A DNA stretch of 21,013 nt from contig CAYSEF010000034.1 of the NCBI GenBank assembly GCA_964430105.1, forward strand, positions 1-21,013. The letters are read 5' to 3'. The notes beneath the pieces were generated by a model. It ran no database searches. It was not told where the DNA came from and saw nothing but the letters and a program-made list of their open reading frames with translations. Shown piece after piece: positions 8,004 through 14,575 of the stretch. Numbering within the stretch: position 1 is the stretch's first letter; the number at the start of each line of letters is the position of its first letter. The position numbers were made by a program, and so were the translations under genes. Source of the stretch: UMGS1696 sp964430105. GTDB lineage: Bacteria > Bacillota > Clostridia > Oscillospirales > CAG-272.

Positions 8004-8920
8004 TAGTGAGCACCTCCGATTATTTCTTTAAGTGTACTTATCTTATATTTGTCCATTACTTCGGGGAGTTTTTCTATAATATCACGGCAAGCATAGGGAT
8101 TTACAAGGTTAGCCGCACCGATTTCAACAGCAGTCGCACCACAGAGCATCATTTCAATAACATCCTCGGCAGATGAAACACCACCCATTCCGATAACGGG
8201 AATTTTTACGGCTTCGTATACCTGATATACCATACGCAAAGCTACGGGGAATATTGCAGGGCCGGAAAATCCACCCATTTTATTGGCAATAACAGGCTTA
8301 CGACGGCGAAGATCTACTCTCATACCAAGCATGGTATTGATAAGCGAAATTCCGTCGGCACCGCCTGCTTCACACGCCTTTGCTATATCGACAATGTTTG
8401 TTACATTTGGTGAAAGCTTAATAAATACCGGCTTTGTTGTTACCTTTTTGACTGCAGATGTAACTTCCTCTGCAAGTGCAGGTGTTGTACCAAAGCTCAT
8501 ACCACCACCATGCACATTCGGACAGCTGATATTTACTTCAAACCAGCCTATCTCCGGGCATTCGTTGAGCTTTGCACAGGTATTTGAATATTCTTCAACA
8601 GAAAATCCGGAAACATTTGCCATAACAGGCTTATGGAAAACCTTACGCATTTCGGGAATTTCGTGGGAAATAACTGCGTCTACTCCGGGATTTTGCAGAC
8701 CGACAGCGTTTATCATGCCTGCTTCACATTCAGCAATTCGAGGGGTGGGATTACCGAAACGTGCCTCCCATGTTGTACCCTTGAACGAGAATGTACCAAG
8801 CATATTGATATCGTAAAGCTCGGCAAATTCGTATCCGTAGCCGAAAGTACCTGATGCAGGAATTATCGGGTTATCAAGCTCGATACCACAGAGATCTACT
8901 TTAAGTCTTTCGTTTACCAT
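8003..8920 (-). CDS. pyrD: dihydroorotate dehydrogenase class 1B, catalytic subunit
   Basis: PyrD (the PyrDB type) is an FMN enzyme that oxidises dihydroorotate to orotate and passes electrons to PyrK and then to NAD+. The 305 residues include the FMN-binding start NPIIPASGTFGYG at about 17-29 and VGLQNPG near 73-79. NISCPN at 130-135 contains Cys133, the catalytic base expected of class 1 enzymes. The C-terminal phosphate-binding loop is GMGGVSSAEDV. Class 1B is supported by the adjoining pyrK. The start ATG overlaps the last 7 bases of pyrK and is preceded by AAAGGAG. The soluble, NAD-linked form fits an anaerobic or fermentative host. Confidence 0.97.
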   Translation of the reverse strand: MVNERLKVDLCGIELDNPIIPASGTFGYGYEFAELYDINMLGTFSFKGTTWEARFGNPTPRIAECEAGMINAVGLQNPGVDAVISHEIPEMRKVFHKPVMANVSGFSVEEYSNTCAKLNECPEIGWFEVNISCPNVHGGGMSFGTTPALAEEVTSAVKKVTTKPVFIKLSPNVTNIVDIAKACEAGGADGISLINTMLGMRVDLRRRKPVIANKMGGFSGPAIFPVALRMVYQVYEAVKIPVIGMGGVSSAEDVIEMMLCGATAVEIGAANLVNPYACRDIIEKLPEVMDKYKISTLKEIIGGAH

Positions 8921-9645
8921 ATGATCTCTCCTTTCTCAAGCACAGGGCCATCCTTACAAATTCTCTTATTACCATATTTTGTCTTGCATGAGCATCCCAT
9001 ACACGCACCGAAGCCACAGCCCATTCTTTCTTCAAAGCTGTACTGACCTTCTGTTGTTGATTCATTATAAACAGCCTTTAGCATGGGTTCAGGACCGCAG
9101 GAATAGGTGTAGGTGTAATCTATCTTACCCATTGCAGAGGTAACAAAGCCTGCTATACCATACGAACCATCGACAGTTGTTACATAAACATCGCAGCCGA
9201 GGTCGAGGAATTCTTTTTCGCAGAAAATTTCGTTTTTATTATTAAAGCCGAGGATAACGGAAACCTTTTTGCCCTCAGCGAGAAGCTTTTTCGCAAGGTT
9301 ATAGAGAGGCGGAACTCCCACTCCTCCACCGATAAGAAGTGGTCTATCACCGGATTTAGCGGTATTATAGCCATTTCCAAGTCCTGTGAGGATATCGAGA
9401 GTCTTTCCCTCAGTCATTTCAGCCATAGCTTCTGTACCACGTCCAACTACCTTATAGATGATAGTAAGTGTGCTGTCGTCATAATCGTTGACAGATATAG
9501 GTCTGCGGAGGAAGAAGCCGTCGAGCTGTATATTAACGAACTGACCGGAAGCAGTTATAGCGGAGGTATCGCCCGAAAGTACCATACGGTAAACATTCGG
9601 TGCGATAGCTTCGTTAGATTTTATTGTAAATACTGATTGTTTCAT
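8914..9645 (-). CDS. pyrK: dihydroorotate dehydrogenase electron transfer subunit
   Basis: PyrK is the FAD and [2Fe-2S] partner of PyrD and links orotate formation to NAD+ reduction. In this 243-residue protein the flavin-binding motif RRPIS is at 47-51, and the NAD-binding region has LIGGGVGVPPLYNLA at about 104-118. The iron-sulfur cluster ligands near the C-terminus are Cys210, Cys215, Cys218 and Cys230, a family-typical pattern. Cys220 is an extra nearby cysteine. The gene lies 24 nt after carB, has only a weak binding site (AGGAA), and overlaps pyrD by 7 bases, so both subunits are likely made in balance by coupled translation. Confidence 0.97.
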   Translation of the reverse strand: MKQSVFTIKSNEAIAPNVYRMVLSGDTSAITASGQFVNIQLDGFFLRRPISVNDYDDSTLTIIYKVVGRGTEAMAEMTEGKTLDILTGLGNGYNTAKSGDRPLLIGGGVGVPPLYNLAKKLLAEGKKVSVILGFNNKNEIFCEKEFLDLGCDVYVTTVDGSYGIAGFVTSAMGKIDYTYTYSCGPEPMLKAVYNESTTEGQYSFEERMGCGFGACMGCSCKTKYGNKRICKDGPVLEKGEIIW

Positions 9646-9669
9646 GTTATTCGGTATTCCTATTATTAT

Positions 9670-12600
9670 TTACGCATCAATAGTGGAGATAGTGATAGTC
9701 ATTTCTTCAAGAACGTCAAGCACTACTCTTACTGTATCAAGTGAAGTGAACGATGTAACACCGCAATCTACTGCGATTCTGCGAATCATATGTCCATCGA
9801 GAACACCGTCATTGGAGCTGATATCACTTGTATTGATTACATATGCGATATGACCTTCTCTGAGTGCATTCGGAATATCCTCGCAGCCTTCGCTGATCTT
9901 TCTGCGAACACGAGTACGAATACCATGCTCCTTGAGGAATTTTGCTGTACCCTCAGTTGCCTCGATATTGAAGCCGAGCTTATAGAATCTCTGGATAAGA
10001 GGCAGTGCTTCTTCCTTATCACGATCTGCGATAGTTGCAAGTACAGTACCGTAGTTCTGCATCTGTGTACCTGCCGCCTGAAGTGCCTTATACATTGCAC
10101 GGTAAAGTCTGTCGTCATAGCCGATAGCTTCACCTGTAGACTTCATTTCGGGAGAGAGGTATGCGTCAAGTCCGCTGATCTTACGATAGGAGAATACGGG
10201 AACCTTTACATACCAACGCTTCTTTTCTTCGGGATAGATATCGAATATACCCTGTTCCTTGAGAGTTTTTCCGAGGATAACATTTGTTGCGATATCTGCA
10301 AGGCTATAGCCTGTTGCCTTTGAAAGGAAGGGAACAGTTCTGGAGGAACGCGGGTTTACTTCGATAATGAATACCTTTTCGTCCTTATCAACGATGAACT
10401 GGATATTGTAAAGACCTACGATACCAAGACCAAGACCGAGCTTCTTTGCGTATTCGAGGATAGTGCCCTTTACCTTTCCGGAAATGGAGAAGGAAGGATA
10501 TACGGAGATAGAGTCACCGGAGTGTACGCCTGTACGTTCAACAAGCTCCATGATACCGGGTACGAATACGTTAGTACCGTCGCAGATAGCGTCAACCTCA
10601 ACCTCCTTACCGAGGATATAGTGGTCAACGAGAACCGGCTTATCCTTATCAACTTCAACGGCAGTCTTGAGATAATGGCGCAGGCTTTCTTCGTTACCTA
10701 CGATCTGCATAGCTCTGCCACCGAGAACGAATGAAGGACGAACGAGTACGGGATAGCCTATTTCTTCTGCTGTCTTAACGCCATCCTCTATATTTGTAAC
10801 AGCTCTGCCTTCGGACTGAGGAATATTAAGCTCAGTGAGGATTCTCTCGAAGGTATCACGGTTTTCAGCGTTATCGATAGCCTGAACCGATGTACCGATG
10901 ATATTTGCACCGCAATCATTCAAGGGAGCGGCAAGGTTAATAGCAGTCTGACCACCGAGAGAAGCGATAACATCATAGGAATTTTCGTAATCGAGGATAT
11001 TCAGAACATCTTCTGTTGTAAGAGGTTCAAAATACAGCTTATCGGCAGTAGTATAGTCGGTTGAAACGGTTTCGGGGTTATTATTGATGATGATAGATTC
11101 AAGACCGCTATTTTTGATAGTAGTTACAGCATGAACTGTGGAATAGTCGAACTCAACGCCCTGACCGATACGGATAGGACCTGCACCGAGAACAACGACC
11201 TTCTGCTTATCGGTTACGATGGAATATGTAGAATTCTTACCGTTTGCATCAGCTTCAGCACAGTTATAGGAGCTGTAGAAATACGGGATATACGCACCTG
11301 TATGGCAGGTATCTACCATTGGGTACTGCGGACGGAGGTTATTTTCACGGCGCATAGCACGAACATCAGCCTCAGAGCAATTCCAAAGCTTAGCTACATA
11401 CTTATCTGCAAAGCCCATCTTCTTAGCTTCTGTAAGTGCATCGAGGGTATGATTTTCCTTAAGAACTTCTTCGAAAAGTACGATTTCCTGCATTTCCTTC
11501 AGGAAATATTCGGTAATAGCTGTGATTTCGTGAATTTCTTCGACGTTTGCACCAAGACGGAACGCCTGAGCAACAGCATAGATAGTATCATCACGGAAAT
11601 CACGGAGGTATTCTTTAAGCTCATCCATAGAATAATCATCGAATTTTGCCATATGGAGGTGGCAAACGCCGATTTCAAGAGAACGGAGAGATTTCAGCAG
11701 GCATTCCTTGAAGGTGATACCGATACCCATAGCTTCACCTGTAGCCTTCATCTGTGTACCGAGCTTATTTGAAGCAGAGGAGAACTTATCGAACGGGAAA
11801 CGAGGAACCTTAGCAACGATATAATCGAGAGAGGGTTCAAATGCAGCTGTTGTATTAGCAATCTTGATATCCTCAAGAGTCATACCTACAGCGATCTTTG
11901 CTGTAACACGAGCAATCGGATAGCCGGAAGCCTTTGAAGCAAGTGCAGAGGAACGTGAAACTCTCGGGTTTACTTCGATGAGGAAATATTCAGAGGAGGT
12001 GGGGTTAAGTGCAAACTGTACGTTACAGCCACCTTCTATTTCAAGCGCACGAATGATTTTAATCGCGCTGTCGTTGAGCATTTTGAGGTCATGGTCGTTC
12101 AGTGTAAGGATAGGAGCAACTACGTTAGAGTCACCTGTATGAACGCCTACGGGGTCGATGTTTTCCATACCACAGATAGTGATAGCATGGTCTTCACCGT
12201 CACGCATAACTTCAAATTCGATTTCCTTATAGCCCTTAACGCTCTTTTCAACGAGAACCTGATGAACGGGGGACTGCTGGAAAGCACCTGCGCCCACTTC
12301 ACGAAGCTCTTCTTCATTGTAAGCGAAGCCGCCGCCTGTACCACCGAGTGTGAAAGCGGGACGAAGAACTACAGGATAACCGATTTCACGAGCAGCCTTT
12401 GCAGCTTCTTCTATATCATAAGTGATTTCGGAGGGGATAACGGGTTCGCCTATTTCTTCGCAAAGCTCCTTGAAAAGCTCACGGTCTTCAGCACGTTCGA
12501 TAGAAGCGGACTTAGTACCGAGAAGCTCAACACCACACTCTTTAAGTATGCCCTTTTTCTCAAGCTGAACAGCGAGGTTAAGACCTGTCTGACCGCCTAT

Positions 12601-12867
12601 ACCGGGGATAATGGCATCGGGACGTTCATAGCGAAGGATACGTGCTACATATTCGAGAGTGAGCGGTTCCATATACACCTTATCGGCAATTGTGGTATCG
12701 GTCATAATTGTAGCTGGGTTAGAGTTTACGAGAACTACCTCATAACCTTCCTCCTTGAGTGCGAGACAAGCCTGAGTGCCCGCATAGTCGAATTCTGCTG
12801 CCTGTCCGATAACGATAGGGCCGGAACCGATTATCATGATTTTCTTGAGATCAGTACGTTTTGCCAT
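9670..12867 (-). CDS. carB: carbamoyl-phosphate synthase large subunit
   Basis: CarB makes carbamoyl phosphate from bicarbonate, two ATP and ammonia delivered by the small subunit CarA. At 1065 residues it is full length. Two homologous ATP-grasp halves are visible. The first starts with KIMIIGSGPIVIGQAAEFDY near residue 9, and the second with VVLGAGPIRIGQGVEFDYS in the middle. Both contain the NPETV/NPATI and VNPR(V/S)SR signatures. The last about 130 residues are the methylglyoxal-synthase-like allosteric domain, which in other bacteria binds UMP or ornithine-type effectors. GGAGG precedes the ATG. The unusual point is that carA does not precede it: the upstream gene is pyrC. CarA must be encoded elsewhere, possibly shared with arginine synthesis. 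Confidence 0.98.
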   Translation of the reverse strand: MAKRTDLKKIMIIGSGPIVIGQAAEFDYAGTQACLALKEEGYEVVLVNSNPATIMTDTTIADKVYMEPLTLEYVARILRYERPDAIIPGIGGQTGLNLAVQLEKKGILKECGVELLGTKSASIERAEDRELFKELCEEIGEPVIPSEITYDIEEAAKAAREIGYPVVLRPAFTLGGTGGGFAYNEEELREVGAGAFQQSPVHQVLVEKSVKGYKEIEFEVMRDGEDHAITICGMENIDPVGVHTGDSNVVAPILTLNDHDLKMLNDSAIKIIRALEIEGGCNVQFALNPTSSEYFLIEVNPRVSRSSALASKASGYPIARVTAKIAVGMTLEDIKIANTTAAFEPSLDYIVAKVPRFPFDKFSSASNKLGTQMKATGEAMGIGITFKECLLKSLRSLEIGVCHLHMAKFDDYSMDELKEYLRDFRDDTIYAVAQAFRLGANVEEIHEITAITEYFLKEMQEIVLFEEVLKENHTLDALTEAKKMGFADKYVAKLWNCSEADVRAMRRENNLRPQYPMVDTCHTGAYIPYFYSSYNCAEADANGKNSTYSIVTDKQKVVVLGAGPIRIGQGVEFDYSTVHAVTTIKNSGLESIIINNNPETVSTDYTTADKLYFEPLTTEDVLNILDYENSYDVIASLGGQTAINLAAPLNDCGANIIGTSVQAIDNAENRDTFERILTELNIPQSEGRAVTNIEDGVKTAEEIGYPVLVRPSFVLGGRAMQIVGNEESLRHYLKTAVEVDKDKPVLVDHYILGKEVEVDAICDGTNVFVPGIMELVERTGVHSGDSISVYPSFSISGKVKGTILEYAKKLGLGLGIVGLYNIQFIVDKDEKVFIIEVNPRSSRTVPFLSKATGYSLADIATNVILGKTLKEQGIFDIYPEEKKRWYVKVPVFSYRKISGLDAYLSPEMKSTGEAIGYDDRLYRAMYKALQAAGTQMQNYGTVLATIADRDKEEALPLIQRFYKLGFNIEATEGTAKFLKEHGIRTRVRRKISEGCEDIPNALREGHIAYVINTSDISSNDGVLDGHMIRRIAVDCGVTSFTSLDTVRVVLDVLEEMTITISTIDA

Positions 12868-12896
12868 TGTATTATTCCTCCGATATATGTTAAACT

Positions 12897-12946
12897 TTTT
12901 TTCTGCTTTTTTACTGTTTTTACTGCTTTTTACTGTTATTTACTGC
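12897..12946. repeat. AT-rich tandem repeat of about 10 bp at the end of pyrC
   Basis: On the plus strand the unit TTTTTACTG(C) recurs at 12907-12916, 12917-12926 and 12927-12935, with a diverged copy at 12936-12946 and a partial one before 12907. On the mRNA strand this reads as CAGTAAAAA units, each holding an in-register or shifted UAA. The last copy includes the pyrC stop codon, so the array may have grown by slippage from the end of pyrC. It occupies most of the spacer before the carB ribosome binding site. Confidence 0.8.
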
Positions 12947-14202
12947 TTAATGTAGCTTATTTTGCCATCGCAGACGGTGAGTACGCATCTGCCGTTTACT
13001 TTTTCTCCTTCAAACGGTGTTGCTTTACCCTTTGAAAGAAAATCCTTTGTATCTATCGTATATTCTTCATCCAAATCAAACACTGTGAAATTACTCGGGA
13101 ATTCGTTTGATATTCCGAATCTTTCGCATGGATTATCGTGCAGAAGCTCTATAAGCCGTTCAAGCGTGATAATTCCGGTTTTTACAAAATGAGTGTACAT
13201 CAGCGGGAAGCACGTTTCTATTCCGACAACACCCATTGCACTTTTTTCAAGACCTTTTGATTTTTCTTCGGCTGAATGTGGTGCATGGTCTGTCGCTATC
13301 ATATCTATCGTGCCATCTTTTATGCCCTCTATCAGTGCCAGTCTATCCTCACGCGATCTCAGTGGCGGATTCATCTTAAATCTTCCTTCTTCACGCAGAT
13401 CACTGTCATCGAGAATGAGGTAATGCGGGCCTGTTTCGCAGGTGATGTTCACGCCATCGGCCTTTGCACGACGTATCAGCTCCACGCTTTCCTTTGTGGA
13501 AATATGGCACACATGATATGCACAGCCTGTTTCACGAGCAAGCTCTATATCTCTTTCAATAGGCTTCCACTCGGATTCTGAGCATATTCCACGATGCCCA
13601 TGAGCCTTTGCATATTCTCCATCGTGGATATATCCGCCATTCAGCAGTGAATTTTCTTCACAATGTGCCGAAATGACCTTACCCAGCTCCTTTGCTTTAA
13701 GCATAGCGGAACGCATCATTTCACGCTCCTGAACACCTCGACCGTCATCGGAAAAGCCTACGACATACGGTGAAAGAGCGTCCATTTGCGACATTTCTTT
13801 TCCCATTTCGCCAACCGTCAAGGTACCGTACGGCAGAACCTTTATCACTGCGTCATTTTCGATAATGTCAAGCTGTTTCTTAAGATTCTCGTATGAATCG
13901 GGTGTGGGATTCAGGTTCGGCATTGCACATACGGCTGTATATCCACCGTGAGCAGAAGCAAGAGAGCCTGATGCTATTGTTTCTTTATAAGAAAAACCCG
14001 GTTCACGAAGATGCACATGAACATCGACGAAACCGGGGAATATGTGAAATTTGGAACCGTCAAATACCTGTACGTCTTCAAAAGAGTCAAAAGAATCAGA
14101 AGAAAAGACTACAGAAGCGGCGTTCGAAGCGACCAAAAGATCTGCAAAAGCAACGTCGTGACGGGAAGTATGGAGTTTACAGTTCTTGAAAAGGATTTTC
14201 AT
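12940..14202 (-). CDS. pyrC: dihydroorotase
   Basis: PyrC cyclises carbamoyl aspartate to dihydroorotate. The 420-residue length and motifs place it in the class I (longer, amidohydrolase) group. The metal-binding motif is HVHLREPG from about residue 62, followed by HCEENS, a central HISTKES and the catalytic segment ATDHAPHS, all intact. It is the first gene of the operon. GGAGGAG (14208-14214) lies 5 nt before the ATG, and the promoter is about 150 bp upstream. The coding sequence ends inside a short tandem repeat. Because pyrC is promoter-proximal and pyrB and pyrI are distal, relative dosage may depend on internal elements such as the palindromes before pyrB. Confidence 0.97.
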   Translation of the reverse strand: MKILFKNCKLHTSRHDVAFADLLVASNAASVVFSSDSFDSFEDVQVFDGSKFHIFPGFVDVHVHLREPGFSYKETIASGSLASAHGGYTAVCAMPNLNPTPDSYENLKKQLDIIENDAVIKVLPYGTLTVGEMGKEMSQMDALSPYVVGFSDDGRGVQEREMMRSAMLKAKELGKVISAHCEENSLLNGGYIHDGEYAKAHGHRGICSESEWKPIERDIELARETGCAYHVCHISTKESVELIRRAKADGVNITCETGPHYLILDDSDLREEGRFKMNPPLRSREDRLALIEGIKDGTIDMIATDHAPHSAEEKSKGLEKSAMGVVGIETCFPLMYTHFVKTGIITLERLIELLHDNPCERFGISNEFPSNFTVFDLDEEYTIDTKDFLSKGKATPFEGEKVNGRCVLTVCDGKISYIKQ

Positions 14203-14343
14203 CCGTGCTCCTCCTGCGAGATTTTTGCGGAAAGTCGCCGAGGTGTGGGCATAACGACACCTGCACCACCACTAAAGGAAGGCGCAGACCCAATAAACCT
14301 TGGCGGCATCTCTGTACCGCATTAAAAATTCTTCGTTTCTATC
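14203..14343 (-). promoter_or_regulatory. structured 5' leader of the pyr operon with a possible 16-codon ORF
   Basis: About 140 nt lie between the predicted transcription start and pyrC. On the mRNA strand GCGGTA / TGCCGC (one G-U pair, 6-nt loop; 14303-14320) and AGGTGT / ACACCT (10-nt loop; 14241-14262) form hairpins, and a CCAA / TTGG pair (14290-14303) competes with the first. A short frame, MRYRDAAKVYWVCAFL, runs from 14322 to 14272 but has only a weak ribosome binding site. I see no T-run after a stem, hence no plain attenuator, and no PyrR binding loop that I can recognise. The leader is more GC-rich than the flanking promoter region. It may be a regulatory RNA or an inserted repeat; the sequence alone does not decide. 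Confidence 0.4.
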
Positions 14344-14349
14344 TGATAT

Positions 14350-14378
14350 ATTTTAGCACAATGCCATTGCGATGTCAA
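14350..14378 (-). promoter_or_regulatory. sigma-A promoter of the pyr operon
   Basis: On the minus strand a perfect TTGACA (14373-14378), a 17-nt spacer and TAAAAT (14350-14355) form a strong promoter. It is the only convincing one found for the eight-gene unit from pyrC to pyrI. Confidence 0.85.
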
Positions 14379-14515
14379 GTAAAAAAAGCACAAAAATCCA
14401 CACTGCATTACGCTCTCTTTTTGTACGAGAAATAAGTGCCGGCTTCTGTTCATTTTCACCTGCACTATAATTATAAAATAATTAACACATTATTGATGAA
14501 ATTTCATATTACGAT

Positions 14516-14524
14516 TGCTATACT
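14516..14524 (+). promoter_or_regulatory. candidate extended -10 promoter for the ABC transporter gene
   Basis: TGCTATACT matches an extended -10 element (TGn followed by TATACT) about 50 nt before the ABC transporter start. No good -35 is seen at normal spacing; TTGATG at 14493-14498 is 20 nt away. A second AT-rich match, TATAAT at 14466-14471, lies further upstream. The stretch 14379-14575 is otherwise AT-rich and holds no gene. Confidence 0.4.
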
Positions 14525-14575
14525 TTATTATGCGTTTTTTAATTATTATGTTATTATAAGGAAGAAAACTGTTTT

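Noticed and set aside
8283..8816. A 177-codon plus-strand frame inside pyrD
   Set aside because: It is antisense to an intact pyrD with all motifs and has no start signals.
12091..13035. A 314-codon open frame on the plus strand across the start of carB
   Set aside because: It lies antisense to the clear carB reading frame, has no ribosome binding site and its translation is rich in Cys, Phe and His without family features. It is a shadow frame.
14272..14322. The 16-codon leader ORF as a firm gene
   Set aside because: It has only a weak ribosome binding site and no run of regulatory codons; kept only as a remark in the leader entry.
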